64,000 bases of DNA from Streptomyces hawaiiensis (GTDB lineage Bacteria > Actinomycetota > Actinomycetes > Streptomycetales > Streptomycetaceae), in the NCBI RefSeq assembly GCF_004803895.1, contig NZ_CP021978.1, positions 1,426,001-1,490,000 on the forward strand. Direction: 5' to 3'. Numbering within the stretch: position 1 is the first letter of the stretch; the number at the start of each line of letters is the position of its first letter. The position numbers and the translations under genes were made by a program. The notes under the pieces were generated by a model that saw nothing but the letters and a program-made list of their open reading frames with translations, searched no databases and was not told the origin of the DNA. Shown piece after piece: positions 7,694-16,380 of the stretch.

Positions 7694-9133
7694 ATGAGGC
7701 CATCGCAGAGCGACCCGGGCGCAGGTGCGGCGTCCGCCGCCTGGGAGCTGCTGCTCCCCGCCGCCTCCGCTCCGGCCCGTACACGTGGCCGTTCCCTGCA
7801 GACGGCGCTGCGCGAGGCGGTCCGCTCGGGCCGGCTCGCGCCGGGCACGCGGCTGCCGTCGAGCCGGGACCTCGCGGCGGACCTGGGGGTGTCGCGCGGG
7901 CTGGTCACGGAGGCGTACGAGCAGCTGACGGCCGAGGGGTATCTGCGCAGCGGCCGGGGCGCGGGCACCTGGGTGGGCGCGGCCGTCCGGGCCGCGGAGC
8001 CGCGGGCGCACGATCTCGCTCCGCGCTCGCCCGGTACGCGCGCGGACTTCGTGCCCGGGACGCCGGACCTGGCGCTGTTCCCGCGCGCGGCGTGGGCCGC
8101 CGCGCAGCGCGGTGTGCTGGCGGAACTGCCGCACCAGGGACTGGGCTACCCCGATCCGCGCGGGCTGCCACGATTGCGTACCGCGCTGGCCGAACTGCTC
8201 GCGCGGCGGCGGGGCGTGGTGGCCGACCCGGAGCGGATCGTGGTCGTCTCGGGGGTGGCCCAGGCGACGGCCCTGCTCGGTTTCGCGCTGCACGCGCGCG
8301 GGGTGCGCACGGTCGGCGTGGAGGACCCGGGCAGCCCGCAGCACGACGCGCTGTACGGCGCGGCCGGGGTCACCGTCGTGCCGCTGCCGGTGGACGACGA
8401 GGGAGTCGCCCCGCAGCCGCTGCGGGCCTCGGGTGTCCGGGCCGTGGTGACGACTCCGGCCCACCAGTTCCCCACCGGCATCGCCTACTCGGCCCGGCGT
8501 CGCGCCGAGCTGCTGGACTGGGCGCGGTCGGTGGACGGCATCGTCCTGGAGGACGACTACGACGGCGACTTCCGTTACGACCGTGCTCCCGTCGGGGCGC
8601 TCCAGGGCCTCGACCCGGACCATGTGGCCTACACGGGCTCGGTCAGCAAGTCCCTCGCGCCGGGCCTGCGGCTGGGCTGGATGCTGGTGCCGGAGTCCTG
8701 GGCGGAGGAGATCGTCGAACGCAAGCGCACGATGGATCTCGGTCACCCGGCCCTCGACCAGGCCCTGTTCGCCCGCTTCCTGGAGCGCGGCGACTACGAC
8801 CGCCAGTTGCGCCGCTGCCAGCGCGCCTACCGCGACCGGCGCGACGCGCTGGTCGCCGCCCTGGACGCGCACTTCCCCGGCTCCGAGGTGTCCGGGATCG
8901 CCGCGGGCCTGCACGTGATCGCCACACTGCCGCAGCGGTACGGGCCCGAGGAGCGGTTCCTGGCGCGCGTGGCGGAGGCGGGGGTGGCGGTGCACCCGCT
9001 GTCGGCCTACGCCCACACAAGGGCCCGGCCCGAGGAGGCCGAGGAGATCCGGCTGGTCCTGGGCTACGCCCATGTGCCGCCCGCCCGGATCGCCGACGGC
9101 GTGCGTCTGATGGCGGAGGCGGCGGCCGGGTGA
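7694..9133 (+). CDS. MocR/PdxR-type regulator (GntR HTH fused to aminotransferase)
   Basis: PLP-dependent transcription factor of 479 residues. An N-terminal GntR winged helix (about 35-105, with LPSSRDLAADLGVSRG) is joined by a linker to a fold-type I aminotransferase domain. The Schiff-base Lys is near residue 319 in YTGSVSKSLAPGLRLGW, and the PLP-binding DDYDGDFRY stretch is present. MocR proteins sense PLP or amino acids and often control vitamin B6 or GABA metabolism; no B6 gene is adjacent, so its target is open. ATG at 7694. Confidence 0.92.
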   Translation: MRPSQSDPGAGAASAAWELLLPAASAPARTRGRSLQTALREAVRSGRLAPGTRLPSSRDLAADLGVSRGLVTEAYEQLTAEGYLRSGRGAGTWVGAAVRAAEPRAHDLAPRSPGTRADFVPGTPDLALFPRAAWAAAQRGVLAELPHQGLGYPDPRGLPRLRTALAELLARRRGVVADPERIVVVSGVAQATALLGFALHARGVRTVGVEDPGSPQHDALYGAAGVTVVPLPVDDEGVAPQPLRASGVRAVVTTPAHQFPTGIAYSARRRAELLDWARSVDGIVLEDDYDGDFRYDRAPVGALQGLDPDHVAYTGSVSKSLAPGLRLGWMLVPESWAEEIVERKRTMDLGHPALDQALFARFLERGDYDRQLRRCQRAYRDRRDALVAALDAHFPGSEVSGIAAGLHVIATLPQRYGPEERFLARVAEAGVAVHPLSAYAHTRARPEEAEEIRLVLGYAHVPPARIADGVRLMAEAAAG

Positions 9134-9172
9134 GCCGACCGGTTCGCGGGTTCCCTCACCCTGCGGCCAGTT

Positions 9173-9194
9173 GTTCACTTGGGGTTCGTGTGTG
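9173..9194 (+). promoter_or_regulatory. Putative PHO box (PhoP site) before phoD
   Basis: Two abutting 11-bp units, GTTCACTTGGG (9173-9183) and GTTCGTGTGTG (9184-9194). The first matches the Streptomyces PhoP direct-repeat unit (GTTCACC-type) well, the second shares its start. It lies 66 bp upstream of the phosphatase ATG, where PHO boxes sit in known phoA/phoD promoters. Confidence 0.62.
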
Positions 9195-9259
9195 CGCTGC
9201 GGCGTGCCAGTAGTTGTGGCTCTGCACACTTGGCCGATCCCGTCCCTGGAGGCGCATCC

Positions 9260-10822
9260 ATGTCACACCGTCCGTTGCCCGGGCGCCGTAGCGTCCTGCG
9301 TGGCTCCCTCGCCGCGTCGGCGGCCCTGTCCCTGCCCGCCGCTCTCGGCGCGGCGCCCGCCTTCGCGCGCTCGGGGCGCCCCACCGCGGGGTGGGGTGTG
9401 CAGGCGGGAGACGTGACCTGCGACTCCGGGCTGGTGTGGGCGCGCTCCGACCGGCCCGCCCGGATGATCGTCGAGACGTCGGCCACCGAGTCGTTCCGCA
9501 ACCCCCGCAGATGGCGCGGCCCGCTGCTGGGCCCGGGCACCGACTTCACCGGCACGACCCCGCTGCGCGGCCTGCCGTCCGGCGAGCAGATCCACTACCG
9601 CGTGCTGCTCGCCGACCCGGACGACCCGCGCCGCACCGGCGAGCCGGTCACCGGCACCTTCCGCACGGCCTCCGCCAAGCGCCGCGACGGCGTGCGGTTC
9701 GTCTGGTCCGGCGACCTGGCCGGGCAGGGCTGGGGCATCAACCCGGAGTTCGGCGGCTACACCATCTACAACGCGATGGCCGCCCTCGACCCGGACTTCT
9801 TCCTGTGCAGCGGCGACAACATCTACGCCGACGGCCCGATCACCGCGACCGTGGCCCTGCCCGACGGCCGGACCTGGCGGAACATCACCACCGAGGAGAA
9901 GGCGAAGGTCGCCGAGACGCTCGGGGAGTTCCGCGGCAACTTCCGCTACAACCTGCTCGACGAGAACCTGCGGGCCTTCAACGCCCGGGTCCCCTCCATC
10001 ATCCAGTGGGACGACCACGAGGTCACCAACAACTGGTACCCGGGCGAGATCCTCACCGACACCCGGTACACCGAGAAGCGCGTCGACGTGCTCGCCGCCC
10101 GCGCCCGCCGGGCGTTCTCCGAGTACTTCCCGATCTCCACGCTGCGCCGCCCCCACGGCCGTGTCTACCGCGTGCAGCACCACGGGCCGCTGCTGGACGT
10201 GTTCGTCCTGGACATGCGCACCTACCGCAACGCGAACTCGCCGGACGACCAGCCCACCGACCCGCAGGGCATCCTCGGCCGCGAGCAACTGGAGTGGCTC
10301 AAGCGCGAGCTGTCCCGCTCCCGGGCGGTGTGGAAGGTGATCGCCTCCGACATGCCGGTCGGCCTCGTCGTCCCGGACGCGCCGAACATCGAGGCCGTGG
10401 CGCAGGGTGACCCCGGCAAGCCGCTCGGCCGCGAGCTGCAGATCGCCGAACTGCTGCGGTTCGTCAAGCACCGGCGGATCACGGGCACGGTGTGGCTGAC
10501 GGCCGATGTGCACTACACCTCGGCGCAGCACTACCTGCCGTCGAAGGCCGCCTTCACCGACTTCGAACCGTTCTGGGAGTTCGTCTCGGGCCCCCTCAAC
10601 GCCGGTGCCTTCCCGGCGAACGCGCTCGACGGCACCTTCGGACCGGACCGGGTGTTCGTGAAGGCACCGACGACCGCCAACGTCTCCCCCGCCGGGGGGT
10701 TCCAGTTCTTCGGCGAGGTCGACATCGACGGCCACAGTGGCGAGCTGACGGTCCGTCTGCGGGAGCAGGACGGCACGGTGCTGTTCACGCAGACGCTTCA
10801 GCCGGGCCTGGTCGGCCAGTAG
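9260..10822 (+). CDS. phoD: Secreted alkaline phosphatase, PhoD family
   Basis: Exported metallophosphatase of 520 residues that releases phosphate from organic esters outside the cell. It starts with a Tat signal (GRRSVLRGSLAASAAL, cleavage after about residue 37). A PhoD N-terminal beta domain follows, then the metallophosphoesterase core with SGDLAGQGWG, CSGDNIYADGP, QWDDHEVTNNW and TADVHYTSAQ metal-ligand motifs. PhoD enzymes use Fe and Ca. ATG at 9260 has TGGAGG before it. A PHO box upstream suggests induction under phosphate limitation, and a strong terminator follows. Confidence 0.93.
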   Translation: MSHRPLPGRRSVLRGSLAASAALSLPAALGAAPAFARSGRPTAGWGVQAGDVTCDSGLVWARSDRPARMIVETSATESFRNPRRWRGPLLGPGTDFTGTTPLRGLPSGEQIHYRVLLADPDDPRRTGEPVTGTFRTASAKRRDGVRFVWSGDLAGQGWGINPEFGGYTIYNAMAALDPDFFLCSGDNIYADGPITATVALPDGRTWRNITTEEKAKVAETLGEFRGNFRYNLLDENLRAFNARVPSIIQWDDHEVTNNWYPGEILTDTRYTEKRVDVLAARARRAFSEYFPISTLRRPHGRVYRVQHHGPLLDVFVLDMRTYRNANSPDDQPTDPQGILGREQLEWLKRELSRSRAVWKVIASDMPVGLVVPDAPNIEAVAQGDPGKPLGRELQIAELLRFVKHRRITGTVWLTADVHYTSAQHYLPSKAAFTDFEPFWEFVSGPLNAGAFPANALDGTFGPDRVFVKAPTTANVSPAGGFQFFGEVDIDGHSGELTVRLREQDGTVLFTQTLQPGLVGQ

Positions 10823-10851
10823 GTACGGATCGCAACGTTTGAAGCTTCGAC

Positions 10852-10874
10852 AAAGGGGGCACACTGCCCCCTTT
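10852..10874 (+). terminator. Terminator of phoD
   Basis: Perfect 10-bp stem AAAGGGGGCA/TGCCCCCTTT (10852-10861 with 10865-10874), loop CAC, ending in T residues, 30 bp after the phoD stop. It is also nearly symmetrical, so it may stop transcription from either side. Confidence 0.88.
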
Positions 10875-10931
10875 ACCCGCCGGTCACAATGCGTTCGCGG
10901 TCACGCAACACCGTTCCGTCACAGTGGGTGC

Positions 10932-12188
10932 ATGACGCGAGAACTGACCCACGTGACGCACTCCGAAGACAACGGCCGCCCCGCCACCTCGTGGCAGCGG
11001 GTCGCGGCGGCGTTCCGCACCTGGCGGACACGACGTCAGGAACACGCACCGCCGACGGGTGATACCGAGTCCCCGGCACCGGAGCCGGTGCCGGGGACGA
11101 ACACCCTGTGGCGGATGCGCACCACGGTTCAGGACGAGCCGGGGTCACTGGCGGCGCTGTGCGTCGCCCTGGCCGGGCGGCGCGTCGACATCCTGAGCCT
11201 CCAGACGCACCCGCTGGCCGAGGGCACGGTCGACGAGTTCCTGCTGCGGGGCCCGGCCGCCCTGCCGGCGTCCGCGATCACCACGGCCGTCGAGTCGGCC
11301 GGTGGCGCCGACACCTGGATCGAACGGGCCGACGCCCACGACCTGGTGGACGCGCCGACCCGGATCCTCGGACTCGCCGCCCGCACCGCCCTGGACGCGG
11401 CGGAACTGCCGCTGGCCCTGCGGCAGTTGCTGGGCCGGTGCACCATCCGGTCGCGGCCCGCTCCGGCCGGTGCCGGCGGGGCGCCGGAGGGCCTTCCGGT
11501 GGAGGGGGCACTCGACGACACGGTGATGCGCCTGCGCGCCCCCGAAGGCGGAGTGATCACCGTGGAACGGCCGTATCTGCCGTTCACGCCGACCGAGTTC
11601 GCCCGGGCCAGGGCTCTGGTGGAACTGGACGCCCGGCTCGGACCGCGTCTCCCGCACGGACGGGACGTGCTCACGCTCGCCGAGGGCGGCGACATCGCCG
11701 TGCGGCGGGCCGACACGCGTGATCTGGAGGCCGCCCGGGCTTTGCACGAGCGGTGCTCGGCACGCACGCTGAGGCTTCGCTATCACGGGCCGGTCCGTGA
11801 CGCCGACCGGTATCTCAACCACCTGCTCAGCCCGAGGTTCGGCCGCACTCTCGCCGTGCAGACGGCCTCCGGGCGGATCGTCGGGCTCGGGCACCTCCTG
11901 TGGGACGGGGACGAGACGGAGGTCGCGCTGCTCGTCGAGGACGCGTGGCAGCGGCGGGGTGTGGGGGCGGAGTTGCTGTCACGACTGGTGGCCATGGCCG
12001 TCGAGGCGGGGTGCTCCAGCGTGTACGCCGTGACGCAGGCGTCCAACACGGGCATGGTCGCCGCGATGCGGGGGCTGGGGCTGCCCCTCGACTACCAGGT
12101 CGAGGAGGGGACGCTGGTCATCACGGCGCGGCTGGGTGAGGCGGTCGTGACGAGTGCGGAGGGACTCGGGAGCGCCTCCGCGCCGTAG
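10932..12188 (+). CDS. ACT-domain and GNAT acetyltransferase fusion
   Basis: Cytoplasmic protein of 418 residues. An ACT-like regulatory domain (about 60-125, TVQDEPGSLAALCVALAGR) precedes a linker region and a C-terminal GNAT N-acetyltransferase domain (about 255-400) with the acetyl-CoA loop QRRGVGAELL near 338. ACT domains bind amino acids, so the acetylation may be amino-acid regulated, as in other actinobacterial GNAT-ACT proteins; substrate unknown. ATG at 10932 lies after the phoD terminator. Its stop is 7 bp from the end of the convergent trans-sulfuration gene. Confidence 0.87.
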   Translation: MTRELTHVTHSEDNGRPATSWQRVAAAFRTWRTRRQEHAPPTGDTESPAPEPVPGTNTLWRMRTTVQDEPGSLAALCVALAGRRVDILSLQTHPLAEGTVDEFLLRGPAALPASAITTAVESAGGADTWIERADAHDLVDAPTRILGLAARTALDAAELPLALRQLLGRCTIRSRPAPAGAGGAPEGLPVEGALDDTVMRLRAPEGGVITVERPYLPFTPTEFARARALVELDARLGPRLPHGRDVLTLAEGGDIAVRRADTRDLEAARALHERCSARTLRLRYHGPVRDADRYLNHLLSPRFGRTLAVQTASGRIVGLGHLLWDGDETEVALLVEDAWQRRGVGAELLSRLVAMAVEAGCSSVYAVTQASNTGMVAAMRGLGLPLDYQVEEGTLVITARLGEAVVTSAEGLGSASAP

Positions 12189-12195
12189 GAGTGTG

Positions 12196-13422
12196 TCAGT
12201 TGGCGAGTGCGGCCGCGTTGTGGTTGTGCGCGCAGTTCCCCGCGCCCCTTTCGGGGCGTCGTCCCAACGCTCCGTCCAGATCCGACCACAGGTCCTCCAC
12301 GTCCTCCAGGCCCACCGACATGCGCAGCAGCCGGTCGCTCACCCCTGCTCCCCTGCGGTCCTCCGCGTCCACGATGCGGTGGCTGATGGAGGCCGGGTGC
12401 TGGATGAGGGTGTCCACGCTGCCGAGGCTGACCGCCGGGGTGATCAGGCGGACCGCGCCGATCACCCCGTGCGGGTCGTCGTACACCTCGAAGGCGACCA
12501 TCGCGCCGCCGATGCGGGGGTAGTGCACGCGGGCCACTCGCGGGTCGGCGGTGAGGCGGTGGGCCAGTTCGGCTGCCGTGGCGGAGGCCGCCCGGACCCG
12601 GACGGGGAGGGTGGACAGGCCGCGCAGCAGCAGGTAGCCGGCCAGCGGGTGCAGGACGCCGCCCGTGGCGAAGCGCACCTGGCGCAGCCGGCCCGCGAGT
12701 TCCTCGTCGCAGGCGACCACGCCCGCCAGAACGTCCCCGTGCCCGCCGAGGTACTTGGTGGCGCTGTGCAGCACCAGCCGCGCGCCGTGCTCGGCAGGGC
12801 GCTGGAGGACGGGTGTGGCGAAGGTGTTGTCCACGAGCAGCGGCACCGAGCCGCAGGCGTGCGCCACGGCCCGCAGGTCGACCTCGGCGAGGGTGGGGTT
12901 GGCCGGGGACTCGACCATGACCAGGCCGGTGTCCGGGCGCAGCGCGTCGGCGACACCCGCGGGGTCGGTCCAGGTCACCTCCGTGCCCAGCAGCCCGGCG
13001 GTCAGCAGATGGTCGCTGCAGCCGTAGAGGGGGCGTACGGCGACGACGTGGCGCAAGCCCATCGAACCGCGGACGAGGAGGACGGCGCTCAGCGCCGCCA
13101 TGCCGCTGGCGAAGGCCACCGCCGCCTCGGTGCCCTCGAGACGGGCCAGGGCCGTCTCGAAGCGGGCGACGGTCGGGTTGCCGAGCCGCCCGTAGACGGG
13201 CGGGCCGTCGGGTTCGGCGCCGGTGGTGGCGAACGCGTCGATGCGGGCCGCCTCGCCGCGGCTGTCGTACGACGGGTAGGTGGTGGACAGGTCGATCGGC
13301 GGGGCGTGCAGGCCCTGCCGGGCGAGGTCGTCCCGCCCGGCGTGGACGGCCTCGGTGGCGAGGGCTCGCGGTGCGGTGCGTACGCCGTCGTCGGCGCGCG
13401 TGCTCGTTGTGTCCATGTCCAT
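12196..13422 (-). CDS. PLP-dependent trans-sulfuration enzyme (cystathionine gamma-synthase family)
   Basis: Cys/Met-metabolism PLP enzyme of 408 residues. The PLP Lys is near residue 223 in [12 protein letters not shown], with the YGRLGNPT and VDNTFATP motifs of the family. The usual linker after RVHYP (about 18 residues, PGLPSHP-like) is missing, so the sequence goes straight to GGAMVAFEV; the C-terminal domain is therefore shorter than in typical MetB/MetC. ATG at 13422. The last ~20 codons are supplied by the interspersed hairpin element at 12215-12258. Divergent from an Lrp regulator 61 bp away, its likely controller. Exact reaction (synthase, beta- or gamma-lyase) not determinable. Confidence 0.88.
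   Translation of the reverse strand: MDMDTTSTRADDGVRTAPRALATEAVHAGRDDLARQGLHAPPIDLSTTYPSYDSRGEAARIDAFATTGAEPDGPPVYGRLGNPTVARFETALARLEGTEAAVAFASGMAALSAVLLVRGSMGLRHVVAVRPLYGCSDHLLTAGLLGTEVTWTDPAGVADALRPDTGLVMVESPANPTLAEVDLRAVAHACGSVPLLVDNTFATPVLQRPAEHGARLVLHSATKYLGGHGDVLAGVVACDEELAGRLRQVRFATGGVLHPLAGYLLLRGLSTLPVRVRAASATAAELAHRLTADPRVARVHYPRIGGAMVAFEVYDDPHGVIGAVRLITPAVSLGSVDTLIQHPASISHRIVDAEDRRGAGVSDRLLRMSVGLEDVEDLWSDLDGALGRRPERGAGNCAHNHNAAALAN
12215..12258 (-). repeat. Interspersed intergenic element, copy 2
   Basis: Reading on the minus strand, a CGCCCC/GGGGCG hairpin (12243-12258) is followed by GCGGGGAACTGCGCG and an ACAACCACAAC tail, nearly the same as copy 3 at 47420. This copy lies inside the 3' end of the trans-sulfuration gene, between convergent genes only 7 bp apart. 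Confidence 0.68.
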
Positions 13423-13483
13423 GGTGGGCAAGGGTGAACATCGAACGGGCCGTCGCGCGACCGTCCCGTGCTACGTTCGGCCG

Positions 13484-13975
13484 ATGGCTGAATCTGTCGT
13501 ACTGGATCCGGTGGATCTCCATCTGCTGCGGCTGTTGCAGAACGACGCCCGGGCGACCTACCGGGATCTCGCCGCGCAGGTCGGGGTGGCCCCGTCGACC
13601 TGTCTGGACCGGGTGACGCGGCTGCGCCGCTCGGGCGTGATCCTCGGGCACCGGCTGGAGCTGGATCCGGCCAAGCTGGGGCGAGGGCTCGAGGCCCTGC
13701 TGTCGGTGCAGGTCAGGCCGCACCGGCGGGAGCTGGTGGGGCCGTTCGTGGAGCGGATCCGGGCTCTGCCGGAGTCGCGTACGGTCTTCCACCTGACCGG
13801 CCCGGACGACTACCTGGTCCATGTAGCGGTCGCGGACATGACCGATCTGCAGCGGCTGGTGCTGGACGGGTTCACCTCGCGGCGGGAGGTGGCGCGGGTG
13901 GAGACCCGGCTGATCTTCCAGCAGTGGGAGTGCGGGCCGCTGCTGCCGCCTTCGCCCTCGGCTCAATCCGCGTGA
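13484..13975 (+). CDS. Lrp/AsnC-family regulator
   Basis: Feast/famine DNA-binding protein of 163 residues. The N-terminal AsnC helix-turn-helix (LHLLRLLQNDARATYRDLA then VGVAPSTCLDRV, about 10-60) is followed by the RAM ligand-binding domain (about 70-150) with FHLTGPDDYLVHVAV. ATG at 13484. Divergent from the trans-sulfuration gene and probably sensing an amino acid to control it. The DUF885 gene begins 32 bp downstream and may be cotranscribed. Confidence 0.94.
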   Translation: MAESVVLDPVDLHLLRLLQNDARATYRDLAAQVGVAPSTCLDRVTRLRRSGVILGHRLELDPAKLGRGLEALLSVQVRPHRRELVGPFVERIRALPESRTVFHLTGPDDYLVHVAVADMTDLQRLVLDGFTSRREVARVETRLIFQQWECGPLLPPSPSAQSA

Positions 13976-14006
13976 CGTGTGCGGTCCGTCGTACGAGGAT
14001 GGCCGC

Positions 14007-15698
14007 ATGTCTGAGATCAAGAGCCCGCTGCCCCGTGAGGTCGCCGACGCGTACGTCGACGAGCTCGTCGCCCTCGACCCGATCACCGGTACGTTCCTCG
14101 GCGACAAGGAGAGTTCGAGCAGGCTGCCCGACACCTCGCCCGCGGGCCAGGAGGCACTCGCGGAGCTGGCGCGCCGGACGCTGGCCCGGTTGGACGAGGC
14201 CGAGCGGCTGCCCGGCGCCGACAGTGACATCGAACGCCGGTGCGCGCGGCTGCTGCGCGAGCGGCTGGGCGCCGAACTCGCGGTGCACGAGGCCGACGAG
14301 AGCCTGCGTTCCGTCAGCAACCTGAGCTCCATCGCCCATGCGGTGCGGCAGGTGTTCACCGTGACGCCGGCGCAGACGCAGGAGGACTGGACGGCGATCG
14401 CCGAGCGGCTGCGCGCGGTCCCGGCCGCGCTGGAGGGTTACCGGGAGTCCCTGGCGCTCGGACTGGAGCGGAAGCTGTACGGCGGGCCCCGCGCCACGGC
14501 CACGTTCGTGCGGCAGCTGGGCGAATGGGCCGACGCGGACGGCGAGGGCCACGGCTGGTTCGAGCAGTACGCGGCCGCCGGCCCCGAGTCCCTGCGGTCC
14601 GAGCTGGACGCCGCCGCCCGCTCGGCCACCGAGGCCGTCGTACAGCTGCGCGACTGGATGCGGGACGTGTACGCCCCGGCGATCGAAGGCGCGCCGGACG
14701 TGGTGGGCCGCGAGCGGTACGCGCGCTGGGTGCGCTACTTCAACGGCACGGACCTCGACCTGGACGAGGCGTACGCCTACGGCTGGTCCGAGTACCACCG
14801 CCTCCTCGGCGAGATGAAGAGCGAGGCCGAGAAGATCCTGCCGGGCGCCGGCACGCCGTGGGAGGCGCTGGCCCACCTCGACGCGCAGGGCACGCACATC
14901 GAGGGCGTCGACGAGGTCCGCGACTGGCTGCAGAGCCTCATGGACGAGGCGATGGACGCGCTCGACGGCACCCACTTCGACCTGGCCGAGCGGGTGCGCC
15001 GGGTGGAGTCCCGCATCGCCCCTCCGGGCAGTGCCGCGGCCCCCTACTACACGCCGCCCTCGGACGACTTCTCCCGCCCGGGCTGCACCTGGCTGCCGAC
15101 CATGGGCGAGACGCGCTTCCCGGTCTACGACCTGGTGTCGACCTGGTACCACGAGGGCGTGCCGGGCCATCACCTCCAGCTGGCCCAGTGGAAGCACGTG
15201 GCGCAGAACCTCTCCCGCTACCAGGCGAGCGTCGGCATGGTGAGCGCCAACGCCGAGGGCTGGGCACTGTACGCGGAGCGGCTGATGGACGAACTGGGCT
15301 TCCTGACCGACCCGGAGCGCCGGCTCGGCTACCTGGACGCCCAGATGATGCGGGCCGTGCGCGTCATCATCGACATCGGTATGCACCTGGAGCTGACGAT
15401 CCCGGACGACTCGCCCTTCCACCCCGGTGAGCGCTGGACGGCCGAGCTGGCGCAGGAGTTCTTCGGCTCGCACAGCAGCCGGCCGGCGGACTTCGTGGAG
15501 AGCGAGCTGACCCGCTACCTGTCCATGCCGGGCCAGGCCATCGGCTACAAGCTCGGCGAACGGGCCTGGCTCCTGGGCCGCGAGAACGCCCGCGCCCGGC
15601 ACGGCGACGCCTTCGACCCGAAGGCCTGGCACATGGCCGCGCTGTCGCAGGGTTCGCTCGGTCTGGACGACCTGGTGGACGAACTGTCCCAGCTGTAG
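14007..15698 (+). CDS. DUF885-family metallopeptidase-like protein
   Basis: Protein of 563 residues with the DUF885 signature HEGVPGHHLQ (first His near residue 382), a zinc-protease-like motif, and a downstream SANAEGWALYAERLMDELG stretch that supplies the third ligand in related enzymes. No signal peptide is visible. It follows the Lrp gene by 32 bp. Family members are poorly characterised; peptidase activity is predicted from the motif only. ATG at 14007 rather than the GTG-like codons upstream because those overlap the end of the Lrp gene. Confidence 0.88.
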   Translation: MSEIKSPLPREVADAYVDELVALDPITGTFLGDKESSSRLPDTSPAGQEALAELARRTLARLDEAERLPGADSDIERRCARLLRERLGAELAVHEADESLRSVSNLSSIAHAVRQVFTVTPAQTQEDWTAIAERLRAVPAALEGYRESLALGLERKLYGGPRATATFVRQLGEWADADGEGHGWFEQYAAAGPESLRSELDAAARSATEAVVQLRDWMRDVYAPAIEGAPDVVGRERYARWVRYFNGTDLDLDEAYAYGWSEYHRLLGEMKSEAEKILPGAGTPWEALAHLDAQGTHIEGVDEVRDWLQSLMDEAMDALDGTHFDLAERVRRVESRIAPPGSAAAPYYTPPSDDFSRPGCTWLPTMGETRFPVYDLVSTWYHEGVPGHHLQLAQWKHVAQNLSRYQASVGMVSANAEGWALYAERLMDELGFLTDPERRLGYLDAQMMRAVRVIIDIGMHLELTIPDDSPFHPGERWTAELAQEFFGSHSSRPADFVESELTRYLSMPGQAIGYKLGERAWLLGRENARARHGDAFDPKAWHMAALSQGSLGLDDLVDELSQL

Positions 15699-15729
15699 GC
15701 GCACCCGCGCGCCTGTCTGCGGGGCGTCG

Positions 15730-16248
15730 CTATCGCGGCGCCAGCAGGCGCAGCCGGATCAGGTCCAGCCAGGTCTCCGGGCCCGGCTGGACTCGCGCCG
15801 CGCGGACCGCGTACGTGCCCGGTTCCAGGGCGACCCGGACCTGGTCGGTGCCCGCGAGGCCCGTCCCGGGCCAGGCCGCGTCGAAGAGGCGGACGGGCCC
15901 GGGCACCTTCCAGGTCGTCTCCGGTCCCCAGTCCGCCGTGGCGGTCGCCGGCGGGACGCTCGCCAGCAGTTCGTCCTCGGAGTTGGCGGCGCGCCACCGG
16001 ACGAACATGCCGTGGTCGTGCAGATAGGCGGTCGAGGCGGGCTCGTCACCCAGGACCAGGGCGGTGCAGTCGCCGACCGGGAGGAGGCCGACGTGGCCGT
16101 CCACCTCGCAGGCCCGGTCGTAGTCCGAGGCCGTCTCCTCGCCGTCGGCGCCCGCCCAGAACGGCAGGACGGTCTCCGGTACCGCTATCAGCGGCCCGCC
16201 TCCCGACTCCACCCATTCCACTACGCCCGGCTCCGCGTATCGCACCAT
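15730..16248 (-). CDS. Imm21-family immunity protein (orphan)
   Basis: Small soluble protein of 172 residues. Features I recall from the Imm21 polymorphic-toxin immunity family are present: WVESGGGPLIAVPE near the start, then SDYDRACEVDGHVGLLPVG and a LVLGDEPA stretch. Such proteins neutralise a cognate secreted nuclease or similar toxin. No toxin gene lies beside it. ATG at 16248; the longer frame upstream lacks a ribosome site. It could equally be a domesticated family member with a house-keeping role. Confidence 0.75.
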   Translation of the reverse strand: MVRYAEPGVVEWVESGGGPLIAVPETVLPFWAGADGEETASDYDRACEVDGHVGLLPVGDCTALVLGDEPASTAYLHDHGMFVRWRAANSEDELLASVPPATATADWGPETTWKVPGPVRLFDAAWPGTGLAGTDQVRVALEPGTYAVRAARVQPGPETWLDLIRLRLLAPR

Positions 16249-16380
16249 GGCGCAAGAACCTACAGGGTCAACTCGCGGCAAACGATCAGGGGTTCGGCAG
16301 CCGCAGTCGCCGGCGTCCCACCCTCGCCGAGCGGCCCGGCCCGCACGGGGACGAGCGCGGTCGGCAGGTGGGCGGCGGTC

